Shown: piece after piece, positions 37,416 to 46,088 of the stretch
Layout of the letters: each line of letters begins with the position of its first letter
Position numbering within the stretch: position 1 is the stretch's first letter
From: JAVMKJ01 sp031732875
GTDB taxonomy: Bacteria; Pseudomonadota; Gammaproteobacteria; Competibacterales; Competibacteraceae
Reading direction: 5' to 3'
Assembly: GCA_031732875.1 (NCBI GenBank)
Contig: JAVMKL010000015.1
Coordinates: 1-51,681, forward strand
Length of the DNA: 51,681 bases
Program-made: the position numbers and the translations under genes
The notes under the pieces: generated by a model
What the model was told of the DNA's origin: nothing
Databases searched by the model: none
The model's input: only the letters and a program-made list of their open reading frames with translations

Positions 37416-38219
37416 TCACGAGCCACCACCGAGAAATTCCTCGAGCACGGCCATGAATTCCGGTAAATGGGATAAGAACGGCGCGTGACCGGCGCGTGGG
37501 AAGACGTGCAGGTGGGCGTCTGGCAGCAGGTTCCGCATCGTCTCCCCCACCGCCGCCGGCACCAACTGATCGCGTTGCCCCATCAACAGCAAAGTAGGGC
37601 AGACGATCCGCGGCAGATCGGCGCGCAGATCGGCGGTTTCCAGGATCATCAATCCATCCTCCAGCGCCGAGACATCAGGCTCGCCGTGCTGGAACAGCAT
37701 GGCCTTGAGCAGGTGCAACTGGGCACTGGCGCGCTCGCTGCCATGGACCTCCAGGGCGATGAAACGCTTGAGCACGGCGCGGTAGTTCCGGTGCAGCTCA
37801 TCGGCGAAACAGCGCAGCACCGGCAGAGCGATGCCGTGCGACCAGTCGGGCCGTTGCGCGAAGCAGGGTGTACTGTTGACCAGCACCAGTCGGCCGACCC
37901 GCTCCGGCGAGTCGAGCGCCACCCGCTGGGCCACCAACCCGCCCAACGACCAGCCGACCCAAGTCGCCTGCGCCGGTGCCACCGCCGCCACCGCCACCGC
38001 CAGATCGGTCAGAGTGTGTCCAGCCTCGGGCAGCCGGCTGTAGCCGTGGCCGGGCAGATCCACGACCGTCACCCGGTGCTGGGCGAGCAACGCTTCAACA
38101 ACATCTTCCCAAACGCCGGAATGCATGCCCCAGCCGTGCACCAGCACCACGTCCGGCCCTTCGCCGACGGTATGGGTGTAGAGCGAGGCGGGAGGAAGTG
38201 GATGTATTCCGTCGTGCAT
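37416..38219 (-). CDS. bioH: Pimeloyl-ACP methyl ester carboxylesterase BioH
   Basis: 267 residues. It hydrolyses pimeloyl-ACP methyl ester, ending the BioC-started chain. Alpha/beta hydrolase features: the oxyanion loop LVHGWGMHSGVWEDV, nucleophile S91 in GWSLGG, an acid in MGQRDQLVP and a histidine in RAGHAPFLSHP-type sequence (RAGHAPFLSH). The opening PDVVLVHGWGMHSGVW is close to E. coli BioH. In many gammaproteobacteria the order is comF-bioB-bioF-bioH-bioC; here bioB and bioF are absent between comF and bioH. Confidence 0.92.
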   Translation of the reverse strand: MHDGIHPLPPASLYTHTVGEGPDVVLVHGWGMHSGVWEDVVEALLAQHRVTVVDLPGHGYSRLPEAGHTLTDLAVAVAAVAPAQATWVGWSLGGLVAQRVALDSPERVGRLVLVNSTPCFAQRPDWSHGIALPVLRCFADELHRNYRAVLKRFIALEVHGSERASAQLHLLKAMLFQHGEPDVSALEDGLMILETADLRADLPRIVCPTLLLMGQRDQLVPAAVGETMRNLLPDAHLHVFPRAGHAPFLSHLPEFMAVLEEFLGGGS

Positions 38220-38396
38220 GAAACGAGGAACCGGTATTGGCTCGGTTGTCCACCACGGGGCGCGGTACGCTGGCCCCGGGGCACCTCAGATCAGTCAGCA
38301 AGCTGGATGGGCCATTCTGGACCCTCACGGGTCAGATTTCGACCGTCCCGGTCGACACGGCCGACCAACTCTGCCCGCAGCGCCGACCGGTAGGAG

Positions 38397-38600
38397 TCAG
38401 CAAACCCGCCGGACCGGCTTGCGCTTGATATGGTCCCGCGCCAAATCGAGCAGCTCGGTGGGCGGTTCGTAGCCGGTCTGGCGACAGTGCCGGAGATACT
38501 CGCTCAGCCGCGGCTCGGCATCGTACCGGCTGGCCAGTTCGATCAACTCCAGCAATTCGATCATACGCGGGGTCGGGACGGTGGCGACGGTTTGCAGCAT
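38397..38600 (-). CDS. Small protein of unknown function
   Basis: 67 residues, with GAGGA eight bases before the ATG. The sequence is helix-rich and charged (RMIELLELIELASRYDAEP, LLDLARDHIKRKPVRR), without signal peptide or membrane helix. The good ribosome site, lack of competing frames and normal composition support a real gene. No family was recognised. It sits upstream of bioH with 177 empty bases between. Confidence 0.6.
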   Translation of the reverse strand: MLQTVATVPTPRMIELLELIELASRYDAEPRLSEYLRHCRQTGYEPPTELLDLARDHIKRKPVRRVC

Positions 38601-38772
38601 GTAAGCATTCCTCGTGCAAGCGGAAAAAGGTTATTGACTTAAAATTAGGCACGTGGCGTGCCAGAACGTCCGTTGTTGTAGATGTCATCAAGTTCGAACC
38701 ACCGACCATCGCCAGAAAACCGTAAAGTCGCCGCATCCAGGCGCAACTTTCTCTTCCACGCATCCCTTCGCC

Positions 38773-39237
38773 CTAGCCCCATCCCCCATGCCCGGCGGCA
38801 AGGGAACCGAAAGGTTTCACGCCCGGCAACGGATGCCCTTCCTCGTCCAGAGGAATGTCCACCCACTCATCCTGGTAAATGCGCCGCAGATCGAGGATCG
38901 ACCAAGGCACCAGCACCAGCGCCGCCAGAATCCAGGCGATCAGATACCAGATCCAGCCGCCGCCGGGGATGAAGGTCGCAATCGCGACGAAGAACCCGGT
39001 CACGCCATAGAACCGGTAGGCCGCCTGCTGGGTGTAGTGGCCCACCTTGGGATCGGGATGGTGCCGGTTCAGGGCGTATACCAGCATCGAGGCACCGAAC
39101 CAGAAGATCAGCAGGGGAAACGGCAGCAGGATCGCAATCAGGTTGCCATAATTCATCAGTGCGGAAGCCCGCTTGGCGGACGCTCCACGCGCCACTTTTC
39201 CAATAACCGTGTCTTCGATTTGTTCGAGAACGTGCAT
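38773..39237 (-). CDS. Small polytopic membrane protein of unknown function
   Basis: 154 residues from ATG 39237, preceded by AAGGAT. Three hydrophobic segments are visible: about 31-56 (NLIAILLPFPLLIFWFGASM), 76-92 and 95-113 (WIWYLIAWILAALVLVPW). The layout is roughly that of DUF4870-type membrane proteins, but the match is not certain. The C-terminal 40 residues are soluble (DEWVDIPLDEEGHPLPG). It diverges from comF, the two starts about 96 bp apart. Confidence 0.68.
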   Translation of the reverse strand: MHVLEQIEDTVIGKVARGASAKRASALMNYGNLIAILLPFPLLIFWFGASMLVYALNRHHPDPKVGHYTQQAAYRFYGVTGFFVAIATFIPGGGWIWYLIAWILAALVLVPWSILDLRRIYQDEWVDIPLDEEGHPLPGVKPFGSLAAGHGGWG

Positions 39238-39333
39238 GATGGGAATCCTTCGGATTGGGAATGGACATGGCCCTCTTCGTTTCCGGTCATGTTCGAGAAC
39301 CCCTCCGGCCTTGTCAACCGGTGGGCGGCCGTC

Positions 39334-40044
39334 ATGATCGCGACTTGGCTGGACCGGCTCCAGCACGCCCTGCTACCCCCGACCTGCCTGCTGTGCGGGG
39401 TCGCCGGAACGGCGGGGCGCGATCTGTGCGCCGGCTGCGCCGCCGCCTTGCCGCGCAACACCGCGGCTTGCTCGCGTTGTGCCCTACCCCTGGCGGCTGG
39501 CCGAACCGGACCTTGCGATCGATGTCGGTCGCAACCCCGGGACTTCGACCGCGCCTACGTGCCATTTCGTTACCGCCCGCCGATGGACTTTCTGATTCGC
39601 CGGCTGAAATTCGACGGCCGGCTGAGCCACGCCCGGTTGCTGGGCGAATTGCTTGCCACCGCGCTGGCCGAGCGCGGCGATCCCCCGCCGGATTGCATCG
39701 TCCCCGTCCCTTTGCACCCGCTGCGCATTCGGGAGCGCGGCTTCAACCAGTCCCTGGAACTGGCCCGTGCCTCGGCCCGCCGCTTCCGGATACCGTTGCT
39801 GGCCGAGGGCCTGCGGCGGGTACGCTACACCGCCCCCCAGACCCGGCTGGATGCCCGCGACCGCCGGACCAACCTGCTGGGAGCGTTCGCGCTCGGGCAA
39901 TCCCTGCCCGGACGGCGGGTCGCGCTTATCGACGATGTCGTGACCACGGGCAGCACGGTCGCGGAATGCGCCCGGGTCCTGCGGGTCGGCGGCGCGGCGG
40001 AGATCGAGGTTTGGGCCATCGGCCGCGCCGACGGTGAATCCTGA
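39334..40044 (+). CDS. comF: ComF family phosphoribosyltransferase-like protein
   Basis: 236 residues from ATG 39334, giving the usual ComF length; ATG 39289 would add 15 unconserved residues. The N-terminus carries a zinc-finger-like set (CLLCG, LCAGCAAAL, CSRC, CDRC). The C-terminal phosphoribosyltransferase fold has VPVPLHPLRIRERGFNQS and the PRPP loop VALIDDVVTTGSTVAEC. In naturally competent bacteria ComF assists handling of incoming single-stranded DNA. With comM at 29985 it is the second competence-linked gene in the window. Confidence 0.93.
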   Translation: MIATWLDRLQHALLPPTCLLCGVAGTAGRDLCAGCAAALPRNTAACSRCALPLAAGRTGPCDRCRSQPRDFDRAYVPFRYRPPMDFLIRRLKFDGRLSHARLLGELLATALAERGDPPPDCIVPVPLHPLRIRERGFNQSLELARASARRFRIPLLAEGLRRVRYTAPQTRLDARDRRTNLLGAFALGQSLPGRRVALIDDVVTTGSTVAECARVLRVGGAAEIEVWAIGRADGES

Positions 40045-40255
40045 GCCGATCACGAATCGACCCGCGGTATCAAAACCGCCTCCCTCCTCAAGCGAGGAGC
40101 AATCATGTTGAAACCTCTGGGCCCGCACTGGGCCAGCACCATCACGAGGCACGGGTCTCAAGGGGAAATACTTCACCATCCAAAACCCTTACCCCGCCCG
40201 CACCGAAATCTCGTACAATGCCGCGCCATTTCGCCCCCAGGCAGTATTCGGCGCC

Positions 40256-42397
40256 ATGAAAATCACGCTCTCCGCCTTCGATCAGGCCATCCGTTCCCAC
40301 GACGAACTGATCAGTCGCCGTAATCTGGCGATCTGGGTCGGTGCCGAGCCGACCTTCACCGACCGTCGCTCCGAAGCGCCGGAATGGTTGTGCAACGCGC
40401 TCGGTCCCACCAAAAATGTTCACGCCCGGCACATGCTGGCCGAACTGCTGAACCGAACGCCCGGCGCCGCGGTTCTGCGCACCTTGGGCCGGCAATACTC
40501 CGCGGAAGACCAGCCACGCTGGAACCTGGGGCTCTACCAGCGACGCGACGGGCAGCCCGCCTGGTCCGGCCCGCCCGATCCGCTGATGGCCTTCGAACCG
40601 ATCGCCCTGCCTCCCGGATTGCTGGAGGAATTCTGGGAGGAGCTGACCCGGCGACTCGGCGCGCGCGGCTGGACCGCCCTGCTGTTCGCGGTCGAACCTT
40701 ATCCCAACTTGCGCATCGCCTTCCGCCGAGACTCCCAGCCCCTGCTGGCCAACCCCGAGCGGGATCCGCGGCTGACTCGCCCCAGCCCGCACGGCCGGCC
40801 GATCTCCCCACAAGGGGTCCACGACGAACTGGCCCAGCAGGGCATCTACCTGCTCGGCATCGGCTGGCCCGGTCTGGAGCAGGGTTCGGGCGCAGCCGCC
40901 GCGCCCTGCGTGGAACTGCCGAGTTGCGGCGAGCCAGGCCTGTTCCTCAACCTACTGGAGGCAATCGGCGAGGCAGCGCGCGCGTCCGGCCTACCGGGCC
41001 TGATCCTGACCGGCTTCCCGCCGCCGGTGGATGCCTCGGTGGCCTGGACCACGCTGATGCCGGATCCGGCTGTGGTGGAAGCCAACCTGGCTCCGGCGCC
41101 GAACATCGCCACCTTCCTGCGCGAGAGTCGGACCGGCTTCGCCGCTGCTACCGCCGCCGGTCTCGCACCTTACCGCCTGCACTACAACGGTCAACTTGCT
41201 GATTCCGGTGGTGGCGGCCACCTGACCCTGGGCGGTCCGACTCCGGAAAACAGTCCGTTCCTGACCCAGCCCCACCTGCTGCCTGCCCTGCTCGGCTATT
41301 TCAACCGTCACCCCGCCCTGTCGTTCCTGTTCGCCAGCGATTTCGTCGGCAGTTCGAGTCAGGCGCCGCGACCCGACGAACGAACCGCCGACGTCTTTCA
41401 GGAATTCGGCCTGGCATTGGCTCTACTCAAGCACCAGCGCAATCCGACGCCGGATTTGCTTTGGCAAAGTCTTTCGCCCTTTTTGGCCGATCCGTCCGGC
41501 AACCGGCACCGGACCGAAATCAATATCGAAAAACTGTGGAATCCCTATCTGCCCGACCGCGGCCGACAGGGACTGGTCGAATTCCGTGCCTTCCGGATGC
41601 CGCCAACACCGGAACGGCTGGCGGCCCTGGCGGTGTTGCTGCGCGCTATCGCCGCCATGCTGATTCGGACCCCGGACTATCCGGCGCCAGTCCGCTGGGG
41701 TCCGGAGCTGCACGACCGCTTCGCTCTACCCTTTTATCTGCGCGCCGATCTATGGGATGTTCTGGACGAACTGGCCAGTGCCGGACTGGGACTCGGGCAA
41801 CCGCTCATCGCGGAACTGCTGGATGAAAGCTACCACTGGGTGGGCGAGGCGGAATTTGGCGACTGCCGGCTGGCAGTCCGGCGTGGCCTGGAATTCTGGC
41901 CCCTGCTCGGCGACGCTCTTTCGCAGGAACACGGCCCCTCGCGGCTGGTGGACGCCAGTACCGCACGGCTGGAAATCAGCCTGCGAGCCCGGCCCGGCAT
42001 CCCCCGTGAGGTACTGGCGGATTTTCGGTTGACAGCGAACGGCTACCGGCTGCCGCTACGCCGGGAAGAGGATCTGGATGGAGAAACCTGGCTGTGCGGG
42101 CTGCGCTATCGCCGCTTCAAGCCCTGGATCGGCCTGCATCCCACCCTGGAGGCGCAGGGACCGATCACACTGCTGCTGAGCCATCCTCGCCGGCCGGACG
42201 CGCTGCGGGTCACCTTGCACGAATGGCGGCCGCAGGGCGGCGGTTATCATGGCCTGCCCGCCGATCTGGAGGAGGCGACGTCTCGCCGGGCCGAGCGTTT
42301 TGTGAGCGAAGTGCTCGAAATCGCCCCAACCGCGCCGGCGCTGGAACCGCCTCCCGGCGCCCTGACTGCCCATAATTTCGATCTGCGATGGCTGTAG
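40256..42397 (+). CDS. Stand-alone DUF2126 protein
   Basis: 713 residues. The opening AIWVGAEPTF and EWLCNALGPTK, then RWNLGLYQRRDGQP, HLTLGGPTPENSPFL and SFLFASDFVGSSSQAPRPDE, are the signature blocks of DUF2126. That domain normally forms the C-terminal two thirds of about 1100-residue proteins that start with a transglutaminase-like domain. Here the transglutaminase part is missing, and no transglutaminase, alpha-E or ATP-grasp partner gene is adjacent. No signal peptide. The 211 bases upstream hold no gene, only a small CTCCTC/GAGGAG hairpin at 40084-40099. Function unknown. Confidence 0.8.
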   Translation: MKITLSAFDQAIRSHDELISRRNLAIWVGAEPTFTDRRSEAPEWLCNALGPTKNVHARHMLAELLNRTPGAAVLRTLGRQYSAEDQPRWNLGLYQRRDGQPAWSGPPDPLMAFEPIALPPGLLEEFWEELTRRLGARGWTALLFAVEPYPNLRIAFRRDSQPLLANPERDPRLTRPSPHGRPISPQGVHDELAQQGIYLLGIGWPGLEQGSGAAAAPCVELPSCGEPGLFLNLLEAIGEAARASGLPGLILTGFPPPVDASVAWTTLMPDPAVVEANLAPAPNIATFLRESRTGFAAATAAGLAPYRLHYNGQLADSGGGGHLTLGGPTPENSPFLTQPHLLPALLGYFNRHPALSFLFASDFVGSSSQAPRPDERTADVFQEFGLALALLKHQRNPTPDLLWQSLSPFLADPSGNRHRTEINIEKLWNPYLPDRGRQGLVEFRAFRMPPTPERLAALAVLLRAIAAMLIRTPDYPAPVRWGPELHDRFALPFYLRADLWDVLDELASAGLGLGQPLIAELLDESYHWVGEAEFGDCRLAVRRGLEFWPLLGDALSQEHGPSRLVDASTARLEISLRARPGIPREVLADFRLTANGYRLPLRREEDLDGETWLCGLRYRRFKPWIGLHPTLEAQGPITLLLSHPRRPDALRVTLHEWRPQGGGYHGLPADLEEATSRRAERFVSEVLEIAPTAPALEPPPGALTAHNFDLRWL

Positions 42398-42501
42398 CCA
42401 GCAGGATGCCGGTGCTGCCGGCCCGACTGTTCAATCCTGATAACGACAGGCGCATAATGGCCGTCGCATCCAATAAAAACCCCCAAGGAGTGAGCCCCAT
42501 C

Positions 42502-44133
42502 ATGAGCGTCGAAATCGTCACCACCCAACCGTTCAAGGATCAAAAACCCGGCACCTCGGGGCTGCGCAAGAAAGTCAAGGTGTTCGAGAAACCGAACTAC
42601 CTGGAAAACTTCGTCCAGAGCATTTTCGACACCCAGCGCGAACCGCGGGAGGCGCCGCTGGTGGTCGGCGGCGACGGGCGCTACTACAACCGCCAGGCCA
42701 TCCAGACTATCCTGCGTATCGCCGCCGCCAACGGTTGCGCGCGGGTGGTGCTCGGTCAGGGCGGCATCCTCTCGACCCCGGCGGCTTCCCATCTGATCCG
42801 CCTGCACGAGGCCCGGGGCGGCATCATTCTGTCGGCCAGCCACAATCCCGGCGGTCCAGACGAGGATTTCGGCATCAAGTTCAATACCCCGAACGGTGGA
42901 CCTGCTCCCGAAAAAGTCACCGAGGCCATCTATGCGGCCACCCTGCATATCAGTCGCTATCGCATTCTGAATACGCCCGACATCGATTTGGATAAAATCG
43001 GCACTACCTTCGTCGGCGACATGCGAGTGGATATCGTGGATTCGGTCAGTGATTACGCCGACTTGATGGAGCAGTTGTTCGATTTCGACCAAATCCGCGC
43101 GCTGTTCGAATCCGGCTTCCGGATGCGGTTCGACGCCATGCACGCGGTGACCGGCCCGTATGCCCGCGAGATCCTGGAAAATCGGCTGGGAGCGCCAGCC
43201 GGGACGGTGATCAACGGTGTTCCACTGGAGGATTTCGGTCACGGCCATCCCGATCCGAACCTGGTCTACGCCAAGGAGTTGGCCGATTATCTGTTCGGGC
43301 CGGACGCCCCGGATTTCGGCGCGGCCTCGGACGGCGACGGCGACCGCAACATGGTGCTGGGCCGGCATTTCTTCGTCACTCCCAGCGATAGCCTGGCGGT
43401 GATTGTGGCGAATGCCGACCGGGCGCCCGGCTATCGCAACCGGGTCGCCGGCGTGGCCCGTTCGATGCCGACCAGTCAGGCGGCGGACCGGGTCGCGGCC
43501 AAGCTGGGGCTGTCCTGCTACGAAACGCCGACCGGCTGGAAGTTTTTCGGCAACCTGTTGGACGCCAACAAGATCACTCTGTGCGGCGAGGAGAGCTTCG
43601 GCACCGGTTCGGACCACGTGCGCGAGAAGGATGGACTGTGGGCGGTTCTGTTCTGGCTGAACATCCTGGCCGCGCGCCGGCAGTCGGTGGCGGAAATCGT
43701 GCGCGAACACTGGCGTCTCTACGGGCGCAACTACTACACCCGGCATGATTACGAAGCGGTCGACAGCAAGGCCGCTGACGGACTGGTCGACGCCCTGCGC
43801 ATCCAGTCCGCGACCCTGCCGGGACGACGGCTTGGCTCGTATACCGTGGATTACGCCGACGATTTCCATTATGTCGACCCGATCGACGACAGCGTGAGCG
43901 AAAAGCAGGGCATTCGCATCGGCTTCAAGGACGGATCGCGGATCGTCTACCGGCTGTCCGGCACCGGCACCGAGGGCGCGACGCTGCGGGTCTACATCGA
44001 GGCCTACGAATCCGACCCGGCCAAGCATGATCTGGACACCCAGCAGGCGCTGGCGGAACTGATCGGCATCGCCAACAGCCTCGCCGGCATCCGCGAACGT
44101 ACCGGCCGCGACGCGCCGACGGTGATTACCTGA
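42502..44133 (+). CDS. pgm: Alpha-D-glucose-phosphate-specific phosphoglucomutase
   Basis: 543 residues from ATG 42502 with AAGGAG 11 bases upstream; an earlier in-frame start at 42388 would overlap the previous gene and adds no conserved sequence. It interconverts glucose-1-phosphate and glucose-6-phosphate for glycogen and cell-envelope sugar metabolism. The opening PFKDQKPGTSGLRKKV is that of the eukaryote-like PGM1 class. The phosphoserine is S113 in SASHNPGG, the metal loop is SDGDGDRN, and the sugar loop is CGEESFGTGSDHVREKDG. A terminator-like hairpin follows. Confidence 0.95.
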   Translation: MSVEIVTTQPFKDQKPGTSGLRKKVKVFEKPNYLENFVQSIFDTQREPREAPLVVGGDGRYYNRQAIQTILRIAAANGCARVVLGQGGILSTPAASHLIRLHEARGGIILSASHNPGGPDEDFGIKFNTPNGGPAPEKVTEAIYAATLHISRYRILNTPDIDLDKIGTTFVGDMRVDIVDSVSDYADLMEQLFDFDQIRALFESGFRMRFDAMHAVTGPYAREILENRLGAPAGTVINGVPLEDFGHGHPDPNLVYAKELADYLFGPDAPDFGAASDGDGDRNMVLGRHFFVTPSDSLAVIVANADRAPGYRNRVAGVARSMPTSQAADRVAAKLGLSCYETPTGWKFFGNLLDANKITLCGEESFGTGSDHVREKDGLWAVLFWLNILAARRQSVAEIVREHWRLYGRNYYTRHDYEAVDSKAADGLVDALRIQSATLPGRRLGSYTVDYADDFHYVDPIDDSVSEKQGIRIGFKDGSRIVYRLSGTGTEGATLRVYIEAYESDPAKHDLDTQQALAELIGIANSLAGIRERTGRDAPTVIT

Positions 44134-44168
44134 TCCGCAGGGCGTCACGCTTGGGAATCGCCACCAAG

Positions 44169-44195
44169 GGATTCTCACGATTGTGGGAATCCTTT
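44169..44195 (+). terminator. Hairpin after pgm
   Basis: GGATTCTCAC (44169-44178) pairs with GTGGGAATCC (44183-44192) at 9 Watson-Crick positions plus one wobble, loop GATT, followed by TTT. It lies 36 bases after the pgm stop. It covers a possible GTG start of the next gene at 44183, which argues for a later start. Confidence 0.5.
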
Positions 44196-44221
44196 GCGGG
44201 CTGCAAGGCGAGTCGTGTCTG

Positions 44222-44923
44222 GTGACGAATAGAACTGCTGACGGCATCTCATCCTGCGCCGCACGGGACTTCACCGCCAAGGTTACCGGAACCTATGCCA
44301 CCGTTCTGGCGGATCCGCCTTGGCGCTTCCAAAACCGCACCGGCAAGATGGCGCCGGAACATCAGCGCTTGTTGCGCTATCCCACCATGACGCTGGAGGA
44401 AATCTGCGCCATGCCGGTCGCGCCGGTGCTGGCTCCCGCCGCGCATCTCTATCTGTGGGTTCCTAATGCCCTGCTGTCCGACGGGCTGGACGTGATGCGC
44501 CGTTGGGGATTCACCTACAAAACCAATCTGGTCTGGTACAAGGCCCGCAAGGATGGCGGCCCCGATGGCCGGGGGGTCGGCTTCTATTTCCGCAACGTCA
44601 CCGAACTGGTCTTGTTCGGTGTGCGCGGTCACCTGCGCACCCTGCAACCCGGTCGTACCCAAACCAACATTCTCATTTCACAAAAGCGCGAACACTCCCG
44701 CAAACCCGATCAGATTTACGACATCGTCGAAGCCTGTTCCCCCGGCCCTTATCTGGAATTGTTTGCCCGCTTTCGCCGGCCCGGCTGGGATCAATGGGGC
44801 AACGAGGATGTCGAGGAAAATTCGCTGAACGGGGTCGCGCTCAGGAAAGGACATGTAGATCCACTTGCGGATCCACAAATCCGCCTGCTCGAAGTACCAC
44901 CACAATACCGGGGACCGGCCTGA
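44222..44923 (+). CDS. MT-A70 family adenine-N6 methyltransferase
   Basis: 233 residues from GTG 44222, preceded by AAGGCGAG; a GTG at 44183 lies in a hairpin and is less likely. The catalytic DPPW is at 31-34 (VLADPPWRFQNRTG). Other family features are HLYLWVPNALL, TNLVWYKARKDG and SRKPDQIYDIVEACSPGPYLELFAR in pieces (KPDQIYDIVEA, YLELFAR). Bacterial MT-A70 proteins methylate adenine in DNA, often on phages or mobile elements. No restriction enzyme or specificity gene is nearby, so it is an orphan. It sits between two metabolic genes and may be a recent arrival. Confidence 0.85.
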   Translation: MTNRTADGISSCAARDFTAKVTGTYATVLADPPWRFQNRTGKMAPEHQRLLRYPTMTLEEICAMPVAPVLAPAAHLYLWVPNALLSDGLDVMRRWGFTYKTNLVWYKARKDGGPDGRGVGFYFRNVTELVLFGVRGHLRTLQPGRTQTNILISQKREHSRKPDQIYDIVEACSPGPYLELFARFRRPGWDQWGNEDVEENSLNGVALRKGHVDPLADPQIRLLEVPPQYRGPA

Positions 44924-44954
44924 CCCCCAAGAGTCGCAACCGTCAATCCACCAA

Positions 44955-44981
44955 TAAAAAAGGGACCGCTTTCGCGGTCCC
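44955..44981 (-). terminator. Intrinsic terminator of the redox operon
   Basis: GGGACCGC (44962-44969) and GCGGTCCC (44974-44981) form a perfect 8-bp stem with a TTTC loop. On the minus strand it is followed by a T-run complementary to AAAAAA before 44962. It lies 33 bases beyond the stop of the minus-strand dehydrogenase-like gene. Confidence 0.8.
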
Positions 44982-45014
44982 CACCAGGCCTCAAAGCGAA
45001 ATCAGAGAGGTCAA

Positions 45015-46016
45015 TCAGAGGTAATCACCCTTGTAGCTTTCCAGGGTCTTAATGTAGTTGGCACGCTCGAACGCGGTCGGATCGGCGACGTTACGCTGGC
45101 TCATCGAGCCCTTCATCTGCGCCACCGAACTGTAGCGGTGCATTTCCATCCAGGTTTGCAAACCGTCGCGCAGGGTGGTCAGGTAATCGACGCCATGCTT
45201 GAGCAGGGCCGAGGTGGTCATCACCACATCCGCGCCCGCCATCAGATACTTCACCACCTCCACCGGCGTGTGCACGCCGCGGGTCGCGCCCAGCGAGGCC
45301 CGCAGCCGCCCGTACAGGACCGCGATCCACAGCAGCGGCAGGCGGATCTCGTCCGGCGCGCTCAGGCTCAGGTTCGGCGCCACATCCAGCTTGTCCAGAT
45401 CGAAATCCGGCTGGTAGAAACGGTTGAACAGCACCAACGCGTCGGCGCCCGCATCATCCAGGGTTTTGGCCATCGAACCGATGGCGCTGAAGAACGGACT
45501 CAGTTTCACCGCCACCGGCACGGTTACCGCCGCCTTCACCGCCTTGACGATCTCGATGTAGCGATCCTCGACCTCGCGGCCGCTGGTGGTCAGATCGGCG
45601 GGGATGTAATAGATGTTCAGTTCGATGCCCTTCGCCCCCGCTTCCTCCATCAGCTTAGCGTACTCGATCCAGCCGGTGTTGGTGATGCCGTTCAGGCTGC
45701 CGATGAGGGGAATGTCCACCGCCTCGGAAGCCCGCCGCAGCAGGTCCAGATAGGTGTCCGGTCCGACCGTGTAATCGTCAATCTCCGGAAAATAGTTCAG
45801 CGACTCGGCGAAGCTCTCGGTGCCGGCCGTCATCAGGTACTCGAGCGAGGCGCTTTCATGCTTCAACTGTTCCTCGAACAGCGAGAACATGACCACGGCC
45901 GCCGCGCCCGCGTCCTCCAGGCGCTTGACGTTGGCCACGCTCCCCGACAACGGCGAGGCCGACGCCACGATGGGATGTTGCAGTTCCATCCCCATGTAAG
46001 TGGTTCGTAAATCCAT
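45015..46016 (-). CDS. Dihydroorotate-dehydrogenase-like flavoprotein
   Basis: 333 residues of the DHODH/FMN TIM-barrel family: MELQHPIVASASPLSG at the start, GIELNIYYIPAD for the phosphate/substrate loop, AVKLSPFFSAIGSMAKTLDDAGADALVLFNR in pieces (VKLSPFFSA, ADALVLFNRF) and RGVHTPVEVVKYLMAGADVV. It lacks the usual pyrD substrate motif, and its place directly after nifJ (72-bp gap, AAGGAA ribosome site) suggests a redox role with ferredoxin or NADPH rather than pyrimidine synthesis. Genes of this subtype are often found beside PFOR. The precise reaction is unknown. Confidence 0.85.
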   Translation of the reverse strand: MDLRTTYMGMELQHPIVASASPLSGSVANVKRLEDAGAAAVVMFSLFEEQLKHESASLEYLMTAGTESFAESLNYFPEIDDYTVGPDTYLDLLRRASEAVDIPLIGSLNGITNTGWIEYAKLMEEAGAKGIELNIYYIPADLTTSGREVEDRYIEIVKAVKAAVTVPVAVKLSPFFSAIGSMAKTLDDAGADALVLFNRFYQPDFDLDKLDVAPNLSLSAPDEIRLPLLWIAVLYGRLRASLGATRGVHTPVEVVKYLMAGADVVMTTSALLKHGVDYLTTLRDGLQTWMEMHRYSSVAQMKGSMSQRNVADPTAFERANYIKTLESYKGDYL

Positions 46017-46088
46017 GGTGATTCCTTCTACGTGCAGTATGCGGGTGGCGGGCGATTCCGGCCCGAGTGGCCCGGAACCGCCGCGCCC

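Noticed and set aside
38645..38772. Possible gene relic on the minus strand (ends with WFELDDIYNNGRSG)
   Set aside because: The tail reads like real protein, but no family could be named, there is no start with a ribosome site, and it overlaps the 3' end of the membrane-protein gene. Not supported enough to list.
42247..44280. 677-residue minus-strand frame opposite pgm
   Set aside because: Composition is that of an antisense shadow, and PGM motifs are complete on the plus strand.
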